Shown here: positions 50,396 through 62,530 of the stretch, piece after piece
Layout of the letters: each line of letters opens with the position of its first letter
How positions within the stretch are numbered: position 1 is the first letter of the stretch
Assembly (NCBI GenBank): GCA_013398615.1
Contig: VZSR01000055.1
Location: 2,780,883 to 2,844,882, forward strand
Length of the DNA stretch: 64,000 bases
Reading direction: 5' to 3'
Origin: Brachypodius melanocephalos
Taxonomy: Eukaryota; Chordata; Aves; Passeriformes; Pycnonotidae
Notes under the pieces: model-generated
The model's database searches: none
The model's input: only the letters and a program-made list of their open reading frames with translations
Told to the model about the DNA's origin: nothing
Position numbers and translations under genes: made by a program

Positions 50396-50670
50396 AAAAT
50401 CATAAAATTAGGTTGGAAAAGACCCTTAAGATCAATTAGTCCAACTGTTAACCCAGCACTGCTGGGTTTAGTCCACCAATAAACCATGTCCTCAAGCACC
50501 ATGTCTACATGTCTTTTAAATACCTCCAGGGATGGAGACTCATATCCTGGGCAGCCTGTTCCGGGGCTGGATAACCCTCTTGGTGAAGATTTTTTTTCTG
50601 ATATTCAATCTAAACCTCCCTTGGCACCACTTGAGGCCATTTCCTCTTGTCCTGTCAGCATTTGCTGGTT
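50396..50670 (-). repeat. CR1 LINE 3' portion, antisense
   Basis: Antisense CR1 in order: AAATTAGGTTGGAAAAGACC, AAGATCAATTAGTCCAACTG, AAATACCTCCAGGGATGGAG, GGCAGCCTGTTCCGGGGCTG, AAGATTTTTTTTCTGATATT and GAGGCCATTTCCTCTTGTCC. Confidence 0.92.
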
Positions 50671-51133
50671 CCAATACCAGCACATGGAATACAGGGTATG
50701 TGGAGTAATGAACTGAATTCACCTGGTAATACTCACCTGTTTCTCAGTGGAATTATATGACAGGTGTTTTGTTTTTGTTTTTTTTCCTGTAAGAGAAGAG
50801 CAGAAAGCAACCTTACCAAAGTGGTCCCAGCATCCTGAGAAGTTAGGCCTTTAAAACAAAGACTGATGGTCTCCTATGCAATATCAATAATAAAATAAGA
50901 TAACTTTGTGAAGTAAGAAGAAAATCCAATGCTTTCAAGTTACAGTAAATCCCTTTCATCTTACAAAGGAAAATAACAATGCCAAAATTCCTACAGCTCC
51001 AGAGACTTCTTGTTCTTGTTTTTCCCCCTAGCTCTCCCCAACCTTCAGACTCTAAAACTGGCAAGATTTGAAGAAGTAAAGTCTTTGTCTTGGCACAGAC
51101 TGGAGCACAAGCATCATCTTGTTTACAGATAAT

Positions 51134-51230
51134 AAAAGAAAGGGAGGGAGGGAGGGAGGAAGGAAGGAAGGAAGGAAAGAAAAGGAAAAAGAAAAGAGAA
51201 AGAGAAAAAGAGAAAGAGAAAAAGGAAGGA
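51134..51230 (+). repeat. 97 nt uninterrupted purine tract
   Basis: (GGGA)n grading into (GGAA)n and then mixed AAAGG/AGAAA units with no pyrimidine over 97 bases. Such polypurine tracts can form triplex (H-DNA) and are length-variable. Confidence 0.95.
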
Positions 51231-52099
51231 TAGTGTGCTTTGGTGACATGGTACATTTGAAAGCACAGGTAGCATGTCTGGTGTGCCATGGTAAATCAGG
51301 AGTGACCAATAAAGTTTTAAAAATCTTCTGAATTCAGAAACAGAGAGGGGGGTAATGTGGGAAATTAATCCCAGCAATGCAAATGCAGAACGCACCAACA
51401 TAGCTTGACCAGTGCAACTTTGACCTGATTATAGTGTGGGTGGGTACTTGATTTTTACTGTAAAAAGCACTGGGGCTTCTTGACAAAATTCCTTAATAAT
51501 CTGGGATTAACCTCTCTCAATTACCTCACAGCAAGGAACCCACTGGATTGCTGTCCTTTGCTGTAGTGAAGCATCTCCGTTTGTGCAACCACAGTGCTCA
51601 CACAGTCCATGCTGGAAAGAGTGACAGGTCTGTGCACCCAGGCTGGCACTCACAGCTGCCCTCATCCACACCTTTCCTCCAGGATAGCTCCTGCAAGCTC
51701 TTCCCTTGAAGCAGAGGTGCTTGTAAAGGAGGATGCAATCCCCCGCTGTTTCCACCCCTGTGAGTGATGACAGAGCTGCAAACACACTGGTTTCCCTCAC
51801 AAAAGCAGGATGGGCTGCCTGCAATGGTTCTATCAGGGAGTCGCAGTCCTTGGCAGCACCAGGCTGTGAAGAACACACAGGCTGATTTTTATTGGTTTTA
51901 ATATTCCCACCAACTATTTCAGCACACAGGCAGCTCAAACATTGTGTCTGGCTGTGCTGAGACTTAAATTAGTTTGTGCTGGGTGCATTGCAGGCTTTGC
52001 TGGCTTATAAGGGGCTATGAGCCTTCATCTGTTTTCACAAGCAGTTTGGCTGGCAGGGAATGGCAGCTTTGTGGCTGAGATGGCCTTATCCTGACTACC

Positions 52100-52122
52100 T
52101 TTTTTTTTTTTTTAAAAAAAAA
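52100..52122. repeat. T14 A9 homopolymer pair
   Basis: Fourteen T followed directly by nine A, so the site is self-complementary and of low complexity. No element is recognised beside it. Confidence 0.8.
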
Positions 52123-54799
52123 TGTAAATGCAACCAGGAGCAAGCATTGCCCATTCAGAGCATTCTCCCTGCCCTGTTCCCCCACTCGGGGGGCTGCTGG
52201 AGCCCTGCCTCTCCCTGCAGGCAGGGCACCTGTGCTCCCTGCTCCAGGTGCCAGCAGTGCCGGGGTGCAGCTGAGGACAGTCAGATCCCTGGAAAGCCTG
52301 CCTAATCAGGCATTTTGTTATTTGGCACAAGTGACTGCAATCAAGGGGAAGGTGATTTTCACGCTGTTTCCTATCCTGGACTGTATTTCTCTGTGTTACC
52401 CTTGCATTCACTGGGGAAAAAAAATGTAAGGTTCTGAGTTGGCTTCAGAGCGGATCACACGGAGGCAAAATCTGAGGACCTGAGATCCTAGAGGTTTTGC
52501 AAAGATTCATGGAAATCCACACTGTCCTAATCATGAAACCACAGTGACAACGAGAAACTGACACAGTACGAACACCAGCAAGTAAATACTTAAACCTGTG
52601 TGCCAAGATTATGGCATGTGGATATGAAAATGCACCTGCAATAGGAAAGAATCAAGATGTGAAGTACCGTGTTGGAGAAGCAGCAATTTGGATCTGCCTT
52701 CTCTGTGAGGTCTGCTGGGCATTTGTCCTGCCAGCTTGAGGAATCTATCAATATGAGTTAGGACTGACAAACTGTAAGCGTGTTTTGCTTGTCAGAACGT
52801 TGGTTCTGATTTTAGTAATCCACAGTTGATTCCCATGATGCTTGGTTTCTAAGATGCAGGCTTACAAAAATCCCAAGAATTACTTCCATAAGGTTGATCA
52901 GAGGCAGGGACAAATCTCACCTCTCAACATTTATCCCTCAGTGCCCCTTTGGAATCTGGTTCAACATGCTAACCCTGCAAAAAAAAAATTAAATAAACTT
53001 GCTATTCTTGGCCATCTTTGTGAGTTGCATTGATTTACTGGAACCAGCATCAGGATGGAGTGGACTGAGAAAGAGAGAAGGGGCTGTTGACAAAAAAGGA
53101 CATTAAACCAGCTCTAAATGTTACATATAATATCACCCAAATCATTGTGTTCAAACCTCTCCTGCCTTTAAGAGTGAAGCAAAGTAAATCACCCCTGGTG
53201 CCCACAGGAGCATGTAATCAAGGAATTAATTAGAACCAATGAGCATGCTGCTCTCTTGCAGCCCAGCTTCCTACCTGCAATTTTCCCATATGGACAAGCA
53301 CCATATTTCTAAATGTGAATGCCATTCTGACACAGATTTGTATATAAAATGCAACATTCTTTTCAATGGAAATCATGCCCAAAAAGCAGAATTATATGCT
53401 CTTTTAAAAGCAGAGCTGAAAGCACTATATATAATCAACCCTGCTAGTCATTGTTGTCCTCTGCTTTGGCTGTGGTTAGGCTTCATTTAAAAAATTTAAC
53501 CTGCTGGGGTGTTGGTTTTGTGTGTGGGGTTTTTTTACATCAGATATGGTTTAGACAGATCTATTAAAAATCCACTGAAAAAGAAGAAAAGAAACATGTA
53601 TTTCTACCACCAACAGTAAGAGAATAAAGGTTTTTTCATTTTGCTGAGGCTGTGATTTTAATATCCTTATTGGGCTCTGGCTTGTTTCTGTCTTGGAAGA
53701 AGAAATTCAATGGCCAGAAGAGCATTGTCAGGGCCCCTGGTTTTTCCAACCCTTTGAAAAATTATGCCCATATATGTGTTAGGAAACATTAGCTGGTTTC
53801 ATTTTGCATATGCTCAGGAGAGGGATCAGTATAGAAAACCTCCAAAACCTCCATCTGCAGCAAGGTTGTGCTGGCAACCCACAGACTGGCCACTCTTCGT
53901 GTTGGAGCAGTTTTCCTGCCAAACACAACATTTCTCGGCAGATTTGCTTTCTTAGAGACAGCCATGTATCTGCCCTTGCTGATGCATCAGCAGACATAGC
54001 TCACTGTAGTGCACACACGGATCGGACAGCAACATGGGAAGTGCAAATTCAAGGCTTTCAGGAAGCAAAGCTCAGAAGGACTCAATTCCAGAAACCTGCC
54101 AGCTTGACATTTGAAGGTGGGAGGGGGAGTTCAGGAGAAAACAAACAAAAGCAAAAGCCCCCAAAACCTAAAACAAGAACCAAACCTGAAAACATTCAGA
54201 ACTTCAAGCCTAAATGTGGTGAACACCTTTGTTTCTTTTCCATTTGAACATAAAGAGAGTAATTTTCTCTAAGTGTGAGCTGTGAGGTTTCCCCTTTTAA
54301 ATGGGTATCACAAATTTTTAAATGGAAACCCTCAGACTGATGGGGCATGGGTGCTTTTGTCTTGGATCTGCCTTTCTTCAGAGGCCACATCCACTACCTG
54401 TGAGACTCAGGTGTGGCTGGCTGGACAATACAGCTCCTCCATCAATGTGTCTTGTCTTCCACTTAGGGCAAAGACTGAGGGGATGCCTGAGATCTAAATG
54501 TGCTCATGAAAAGCTGTCAGGAGAGACAAATCAATGCCAGGTGCTGTGTTTGGCTTCTTCAGTGGATGTGCTCACCTTCCTCTTTTTCTTGGCTACACTA
54601 TGGTGAGAACTCATCCTCAGTAAAACTCCACTTTGTATCTTTCAAATGGCAGAGGACAAGCTGGGAGCAAATATGCAAGCCTGTACTTTGTGCTGCTGCT
54701 TTTTACCCTGTTTCCCCTACTCCTATCCTCAGTGCCATCAGTTCTTCTCTTCCTGTAGCCCTAGAAATCTTTGCAGTGACTTAGCCCTTCAAATCTGAC

Positions 54800-55235
54800 C
54801 AAAGCTGATTACAGCTTGTTTTCTTGCTGGATAAACAAGATCACCCCTTTGAGGAGCATCATTAATAACCCCTTTCCACCCAGCTCACTTCCCTTGAGGC
54901 ACAACCTCCTGACATCCTTTCTTTAGGTAAATCCTTACAATGCTCACATTAATCCCCTGGTTCTCCAGCTTAATGGCTTTGCCTGTAGCACTGTAAGTGC
55001 TGCCTTACTGAAGTCCACTGTCTACATAGTCAATTATCTTATCAAAATAAACCTACTAAGATAGCCAGCCATGAGATAGCCTCGGTAAACTCATTTTGCA
55101 CTTGATCTCATTTCCCATTTACTGAGGTCAGGCTAGTTGGCTGCTTGGGGATCCCAGCTTACACAGCTCTCCAGCCTTAGTTTCTTAATGATAGCAATGA
55201 CCTTTGCTCCTGGTAGAAAGTCTCACCACTGGACT
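54800..55235. repeat. possible ancient interspersed repeat
   Basis: Phrases such as CACTTGATCTCATTTCCC and TACTGAGGTCAGGCTAGTTG followed by GCTTGGGGATCCC recall diverged LINE-derived sequence found dispersed in amniote genomes. The family and limits are uncertain. Confidence 0.3.
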
Positions 55236-55245
55236 GTGTTTTGAC

Positions 55246-56205
55246 ATGCCAGTTCCTGCATGGGGCAGTTATATTGCCCCTCATTTCCCCTTACCACCAC
55301 CCACACCCTTTTTAGCAAGGAGCACCAGCAGCTCCTCTGGTTTGCTTCCTCCTGGCACAGCCCAAGGCTCTGAGGGGTTCCTCACACCCAGCCTTGTTGA
55401 TGGCTGGACACAGCGGTGTCAGTCCAAGCGTGGCCCTGCAGGTTTCACTGTCACAGCCAGAACAACTCGAGCCACGCATGAGCAGCTGACATCAAAGCGG
55501 CTGGCACGTCAGGGATACTCAGTAGAAGAAAATGAAAAGGCTCTGGGGACCGAGGACAGGATAAGCAACATTTCACTTTCCAAGTGCTGGTCCCAGTGCA
55601 AGCAGGTGACTGAACAGCATGAACAGCATGCAAAAAAGATCTCACACTCCTCTGCCTCTTACAGCTCCCCAGCTACTCCAGTGCGACTGACAGACCGGAG
55701 ACCAACACATTTCCCACACCCAGCAAATGTCTGGGCTGACACAAAGCCAGAGCCCTGGGCTCATGCTCTTGTCACATCCATGTCAGGCTGTGTGCTGTCC
55801 TGTCCTCCTGCTGCTGTGGGGCTGGGGAAGAGCACAGGGATGGCGTCTTTGATGGAGGATGAAAGCACAAGTGTGATTTTCTCCTCTGCTCCAAGCAGAA
55901 GTGACTGTTCAGAGCCAGTGCAGAGCCACTGCCATCAGAGAGGTACAGATCACAGCAATTCCAAAGCAACAAGGAGGGCAGCATCCTTATTGCCATGCCT
56001 CTCTCTGTCTCTTGGACTTATTTTCTTAACTTTCAACAACATGAGATCTGACACCACATCAAACATGCTTATTTTCTTCCCCAGACCAGATTCTTTTATG
56101 CTGTCTTGCAGCTTTGTGCAGCCACATACCTGGCAGATCAGTGGCCTTGTCCTCCTAGACCTCAAGTGCTGTCTCAGTTTTAAGAGCAGGAGGTTTCACA
56201 GTTAG
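55246..56205 (+). other. unexplained 319-codon open reading frame
   Basis: An ATG at 55246 opens a frame of 319 codons, the longest unspliced open frame in the window outside known exons. The product is rich in Ser, Thr and Pro and has no signal peptide at the start, no domain I recognise and one weak hydrophobic patch near its C-terminal third (LPCLSLSLGLIFLTF). The 5' flank may be an old repeat. No CpG island or convincing promoter is visible. It may be a chance frame, a lineage-specific gene, or part of a longer spliced transcript. I do not assign a function or call it a gene. Confidence 0.25.
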
Positions 56206-59200
56206 CAGCTTCCTTTGCCTAGTGATTGCTGTCAGGAGCTTGCCTGTCCCTTCTGCTGGACCAGGCTCATCCTGGGAACACGCCAGGGGACTGGCCACAG
56301 CATTAGTGTCTTTGGTAACCCCTCTAAACCCTTCATGGCCCGGGTGGTTTGAGTATGTGCACAGGACGAGGGTTAAGCTGGCAGAACGGATGCCACTGTC
56401 AATGTCCTTGCTCCTCCTTCCAGGAGGACTCTTCCATGCATCAAAACAATGTCACCACTGAGTTGCATCACACAAAGCATGTAAATAGAGAAAGGAAACA
56501 TAGGCAGATATTTTTAAGCCTTGTCAGACCAGTGGATAAAATAGAGCATTCAGTGATGTTGCTCACATGTTCCTCTTCCGTCACAAACCAGCACTTCCCA
56601 ATTCTCTGAAATTCAATTCATGAAGAATCAAATGCAGAAGTAACTTTTCAAATGTCCTTTTTGCTGTTCCTAAGCCCTTTCTCATGAATTCTCATGCCCT
56701 TTTGTTCTTCTGGTATATGTTCAAAAGCAGGAGTCATTCCCAAGAACAGCAGTATTACAGAGGGAGCTGGTGATGAAATAGCCACAAGACAAGGTGGCCC
56801 TGGTCACAACCCAGCATCAAAGAAATCCCTGTGGTGGAATATAACCACCCAGTCAAGTAACTCAAAGCCACCACAGGGCTTTTCCTAACCTATCATACCT
56901 ACAATTTTGCCTACTCTCAGTTTAAATCATTCAGGCTGAGGAAAGTCATCCTTCAGCCTGCCAGGTCCTGGTACTATAAGCCCTCTCCAATAACTTAACA
57001 GGAATTTCTGAGTATCATTTCCATCCACCTGCTTTCCTGAACTTCAACTACTGCCTCCAACTCTCCCTCCCTCAAGCTTAGCTCTTGTGCCTGTACACAA
57101 CCCATGATTTCCTCAGACATCTTGAACACACTTGCAGCTTGCTGGCAAAAGGAAGAGAAGCCCTTACTCATCAACCTTGTTCCTTTCTCATCCTTATTTT
57201 TACACTACTTCTATCCCTACAAAAGCAGGAGCCTCAGCAGAGCTTTCACTGGGATTGGAGGGCTGTGATTTCTGTCCCAGAAGACTGAACTCCTCCTGCA
57301 GCTGTTCTTAATTTTCCTCACACCTGGCACATCTTTTCTACACTGTGGAATGCAATCATGTTCCCCAGGCTGTCTCTTTTCCCACAGAAAGGAGAAACTT
57401 GCTCTCAAGGCAGGAAAGCACATGTAACACTTCAAACATCACTGCTTGCACAATGCAGGAAAAGCATCACTGTTTCAAAACCTACAGCATGATGAAACCT
57501 TCTCCCCTCCCATCACTAAGCACCACATTCCATTAGGGTTTATTTTCATTGGCAAGTCCCATGGACCTCCAAGTTTAGCCCGATGGTGCTGTAGGGTAAG
57601 TTGAGAGTGGCTGTAAGGAAGGATTGATGGGCCCCTCTGCTTGCAGGCATGTCACACCTCTGATGGGCTCCCCTCCACCCTGATTCTGTCTGAAAGGATA
57701 GGGACTCAATGCCAGCAGCTCCTGCAAAGAAAGCACCTGAAGGGACAACACAGGCCCTCAGACACTGCCACCATGCAAGCGGGGAACACAGTGCCAGCAC
57801 ACAATCCAAAATGAAAATGTCACTTGATTCACAGCAAGCAGCAACCAGCTGTCAGCCCTGGAGCTTCAGATCCACCACTGGAGCCAGGTACCAGCTCCAC
57901 GAGAACTCTCTGGGATTGCTTCACTGATGTTCCCAGGCTCAAAAGCAGGATTTGGAGTGTGCTAGGAAGGTCCCTGCCCACACTCTCCCATTTACCAACA
58001 TGTCACTTATGACCTGATGAAGGGGCAGTAAACATGAGTTTGCAGTTCCATTTCATAGATGTGGGACAAGGAAAAGGTGATCACAGTCCAGGAGATGCTC
58101 CCTGTGTCCCTGACCTTTCTGGTTGCCCCAAGCTGGAATTGTAGTGCCTCTCTCTGTGGTAAGGCAGTTACCCTGCTAATCTTCTGCCCTGCAGAATTAC
58201 AGTTACTTGAAACAGTTAGACTGTTGTATTTCTTACATTTTTGTTTTTAAATCTGTGTTAAAGATGGCTTTTGAAAGCATCACAAGGAGAGCAGTAGGTG
58301 CCACAATGAGGGGAACACATTGATTTTCCACCTTTTGCCCTGGAGAGTGAGTCAGGTCTGCTCTTGGACAGTTTGTGGAAGAAGACAAACCTGGAAAGAA
58401 CAAGGCTGTTATATCTGCAATAACTCGATTTTCTTCAGTAAGAGACCAAAGTCCAGAATTCCCTGAAACCCAGTTGCCCAGAGGCACCTCTGGTCCTGCA
58501 AGGGCATCCTGGAAGGGTGAGTGCTTCCCTCGCACAGGCAGGCAGGGTCACACACTGCTGCCCTGCCAGGACTCTGCCCAGCTCACCACAGAGATCCATT
58601 CCTCACATGGCACTTGCCTCCCCTGCTTTGAATGCCCTTTTTATAGAGCATTTACTGGCCACTGACAGACATGTACTTGGGGACTGAGAACTGGGGTAAG
58701 CCCAGAAATATTCCCCACTCAAAAACAAAAAGGGAAAAAAAAAAGCCTGCTGTTGTTACAGAGAAAAAGGTACTATTAAAAGAATGAGAGACTGGTAAGA
58801 GCTTGGCACTGGTCCAAAACAAAGATATTTTTAGGGCCCAAAAAGATTCTGTGGAAAGTCTGAGGGGGCAAAGAGACGATGAATAGGGGAGGTGAAAAAT
58901 GAGAATTCCAGATGTGCCTATACATTCCCATTTTGGGGACAGCTGCAGGATCTAGAACAGGGATGCTGATGTGTTTAGGTGCACCATGCATTTTTAATGT
59001 TCACCTTTTCTCTAACTCCTGCCCTGAAGGCCTCATGTGGTTCTGAGGAAATGTCCTGCAGGGTCTCAATCAGTCTGTAGCTCCAGTGCTGCAGTGCTAC
59101 CCTTCACAGCCCCCTCTCATAGGAGCCCTCAACCCTGAGCTCATCTAGAAATACACTTTTTTTTAGTCAGAAAGAATTACCCTTTTTTTCCAGATGAATG

Positions 59201-60844
59201 TGAAGAAAAATTCTAAGTCTAACTGAGTGCTAACCACAGGGTCCAACACATGGCAGGGGCAGGTCAGCAAGCTGCTCCAACGTGGTACTTTCCAGAAGGC
59301 ATACCCTGGCCACTGGTGCACAGAAGCCTAAATTTTCATTAATAAAAGATACAGCAAACCCCACAGAATGGTGCAACATGGTGAGTCTAACTCTTTGCAG
59401 TGCTCAGCATCAGAAGGCCATCTTTGCAAAGGGGGAGAATTGTGCCCACCTCCCCACACCACAGCCTGAGCCAGGGCAATGCTTCCCTGCAACATCTCCC
59501 TGATGGAGAATGCTCTCCTCACCCACTTGTGTGCATCCCATGGGACTCACACACAGAGATCCCTTTGGGATCAGTGCATCCCTTTCAGCTTGAAGACTGC
59601 TGCTCTCCCCACTCTTGGTTTGCAGGCTCCTGCTGATGGTTCCTGCTGCTGGATCATTATCTGCTGTCTGTCTGCAAGGAGCCCTCAACACTTTTCTCTG
59701 ACATCTCTTGGATGTCACTTAACTGCATTCACATCATGTTTTCATTTTTTAGGAAGCTGAGAATTCAGGAAGCTGAAGCAATCAAGAGAACCAAACATCT
59801 CAGTGCCACAGGCAATTTTTTGCCAATGTAGAGATGTTGTCCCATCTTCCTCCTCTGTTTGAGGAGCCCTGTGACTTTCCTCTCTGCTCCTCTGTCCCTG
59901 AGGCTGGAGCAGAAGCCATTTCCCACAGACAGCCATTCTGCAAGACAAAAACAGGAGGGGTTTTCCCTCTCACAGGCCCAAACCTTAGGAGCGAAAAGCC
60001 CCGCTTTGCTTTTGAGCACTGCACCAACCTGGGTAAATTCAGAGCTGTTCTAGAGAAAACAAAATGAAGCAGAGAAGCAGAAAAGGTCATCAAGCACTGC
60101 TGGCAGTATTGGAACATCTTTTCCCACTTCCTTTTCTGTTACTATTTCTTCAGCTAGATGCTTCTCAAACTCCGTATTTGCAGCAGGCTGTAGAGCAGGA
60201 GTAGATCCAGGAATGAACATGGCATGGTGAAGCATTGAGGCCACCAGGGCTGATGCTCCCATGCAGACCTGTGCTCTCAGCTGCCTGAATTCCCCCAGAG
60301 CCCCCTCCAAGGCCCCTACACTTACTTGCCCCCAAATTCCCCAGGGACTCTGTTCTGACCCAGCACTACATTTGTGATTGCCCTGAAATCCCCCAGGTCT
60401 GCGGCACAAAAACTACTGCCGCTTTCTCCCATAGGCAGCCAGGGGGAAATTTTTGTTTTTCCTCCATATAAGAGATGCTGGTACCTTCTGGGGTGAACAA
60501 GAGCTCTGGAGACCTGGTGTAGAGGTGATCCTGGTAAAAATGTTCAGCTTCCACAAAGTTCAGTCCCAGCCATGCTCAGTCCTGTTTCTTTGCTCCTGTG
60601 TTGTGCTCCTATCCCTTCCACATCCACTGACTAGACTGCTTCAGTCACCTAACCACTACCAAAAATAAAAACAAAGGATAAAGCAAGGCAGTGGGATCAC
60701 AAAGTGCCTCAGGAGACTACGTAAGGCAGCACCACTGGACATAACAAAGATCAGCCCTGGTTTAAGAGGGGTTGGGGTCTGATCTGGGCCATGCTGGGAT
60801 TGTGGGGAAAGCGTTGTCCCCAAATACTGAAGGAGGTTGTCTAG

Positions 60845-61162
60845 AGAAGGGGAGGCTCAGGGGTGATCTCACTGGTGTGTACAACTACCTCTTCTACAGT
60901 CTCTTCTACCATGCCTAAAGGAAACAATCTGGGACAGAGGAGATTCACACTAGGTGTTAGAAAAGGTTTTTCACCGCTAGGATGGTCAGGCATTCCAACA
61001 GGTTGCCCAGGGCGGTGGTGGAGTCACCATCCCTGGCGGTGCTCAGGAGGTGTCTGGATGTGGCGCTGGATGATGGTTTTGTGGTTAAAGGATTAAAGTG
61101 ATTGTGCTGGGTGGACAGTCGGACTTGGTTTTCTTTAAGGTCTCTTCCAACCCTGATGATTC
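60845..61162 (+). repeat. CR1 LINE 3' portion, split by LTR
   Basis: GGGGAGGCTCAGGGGTGATC, GTGTGTACAACTACCTCTTC, GGTTGCCCAGGGCGGTGGTG, CACCATCCCTGGCGGTGCTC and TCTCTTCCAACCCTGATGAT read as CR1 3' region. The terminal repeat is cut at ...GATGATTC and continues as ATTCTGTGGTTCT at 61734, after the solo LTR. Confidence 0.85.
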
Positions 61163-61511
61163 TGTTGGAAATGCTGCAACTTTAAAAAATTTTAATGTAA
61201 CTTTAGTCAGGGGTTTGTTCGCCTTTGCCCAGGGGGAGGGGAATTGAAGTTTCTCTTTAAAAGATTCTGTGCAAAGAGATTGGGTGAGGTCTGATGAGTT
61301 TAACAGCTCATACACAGGAGGTGTATTTTTTAGCAGAAAATACACAGGAGGTAAATGAACATTAATGAACATTACACCAGATGGGGTCAGAAACACGTGG
61401 TCTGGGAAAAGATTGACAAGAGAACCAAAGAATGAGGCCCTAATCAGCATCACAGGCGAAAGGATCAATAACCAACAGGAGATCAAATACTAAGAATCGT
61501 GTCATTTAGGA

Positions 61512-61552
61512 CCAATGAACATGAATGTCTTTGGAGTTTTTTTACGTATAAA
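61512..61552 (+). promoter_or_regulatory. CCAAT and TATA box of the solo LTR
   Basis: CCAAT at 61512-61516 and TATAAA at 61547-61552 are spaced 30 bp apart, facing ADPRH. Transcription would start near 61575-61580, about 480 bp before the ADPRH start codon. Activity is inferred only. Confidence 0.6.
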
Positions 61553-61654
61553 TGGATGAGAAGTCTAGTAAAGAACCACTTACGCTGGAATGATTTTCAC
61601 TGTGCAGCCCGGACGTGCGTGGATGGCATAATTTCTACTGCACATCCTGGCTAG

Positions 61655-61660
61655 AATAAA
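61655..61660 (+). terminator. LTR polyadenylation signal
   Basis: AATAAA in CTAGAATAAAGTAACG, about 105 bp after the TATA box, which sets a short R region as in typical LTRs. It could end transcripts started in the LTR before they reach ADPRH. Confidence 0.6.
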
Positions 61661-61984
61661 GTAACGCCGTGGTTTTCTAACACTGGAAAGACGCTGTCAG
61701 AGAGTTCCTGTTTTTCCCGCAGTTTCAGTAGCAATTCTGTGGTTCTCCAAGAGGGCAGGCACAGGGGCAAGGCACTGGGGCAAAGATTCCTGGCAAAAGC
61801 TGGAGGCTCTTCTCAGGTTGCAGCACGGAGGGGAAACACGACCCAAAAACTGAGGGAAAGCCCTCCCAAAATCTATCCCCAGCGCACAGAGTGGGATCCT
61901 GCTCAGCCAGGAGAGAGGGGCTGCTCATTCAAGGGAAATGCTGTCAGCGCCTTTTCTTTTTTAAAACGAAACAGTTCGTTTCCA

Positions 61985-62530
61985 CGCGTCGCCTTCATTT
62001 CCCCTGTGCCGGTTTCTATTCCGAGGGCTCGGCACGGCTCTCCTGAGGGCAGCCCCGGCAATGGAAGCCGGCCAGCCCGTCCGCCTGCGCCGCGCCGAGC
62101 CCGACCCGCCCGGGGGGGCTGGCATGGCGGAGCCGCGCCCGCTCACACCGCCCCGGGAGGCCGCGGAGGGACGGCCCGAGGGGAGCGGCCCGGCACGGGC
62201 TAAACAGGCTGGGCCGAGGGAAGAGCAGGCCGAACGGCGCCGCATGGCCCTGGGCGGGTTCCCGTGGGCTCCTCGAAGTCTGCTGGAAGTGGTGGCCGTG
62301 CTGGCCGCGCTGGCGGCCATCGGGGGGCTCGCTGTGTAAGTACCCGCGGGGCCGCCCCGGCTCGGGCGGGCCCGCCGGCCTTCGCCGCTTCTGCTTCTGA
62401 CAAGCGAAAAGGAGAAGCAAACCCTGACTCGGGGCGGGTTTCTCGGGGAGGGCGCGGTTGGTATTTCCTGGCTGAAGCACTCGCGGGGCCGAAGCGCTGC
62501 CTGTGTGAGCACCCGCTGTCGTAGCCTGCC
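61985..62530 (+). promoter_or_regulatory. ADPRH: CpG island at ADPRH exon 1
   Basis: A CpG-dense block begins about 250 bp after the LTR end and spans exon 1 and the start of intron 1. No TATA box is seen in it. It is the likely normal promoter of the gene. Confidence 0.75.

Larger units (their letters stand above)
47481..60840. other. CD80-ADPRH intergenic region
   Basis: About 13 kb of A/T-richer DNA without a recognisable gene or RNA. It contains a 42 bp duplication, one CR1 copy, a long purine tract, a possible old repeat near 54.8-55.2 kb, and one unusually long open frame at 55246-56205, each listed separately. As it lies upstream of CD80 it may hold immune-cell enhancers, but no specific site is claimed. 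Confidence 0.6.
61163..61733 (+). mobile_element. solo LTR of an endogenous retrovirus, 571 bp
   Basis: The element begins TGTTGGAAATGC and ends CAGTAGCA, so it has TG...CA termini, and is flanked by the 4 bp direct repeat ATTC (61159-61162 and 61734-61737). Deleting it restores the CR1 3' end, which proves an insertion. Internal order is that of an LTR promoter: CCAAT at 61512, TATAAA at 61547 and AATAAA at 61655 on the plus strand. A 4 bp duplication is typical of gammaretrovirus-like (class I) elements. No gag, pol or env remnant lies beside it, so it is a recombined solo LTR. The family name was not determined. Confidence 0.85.
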
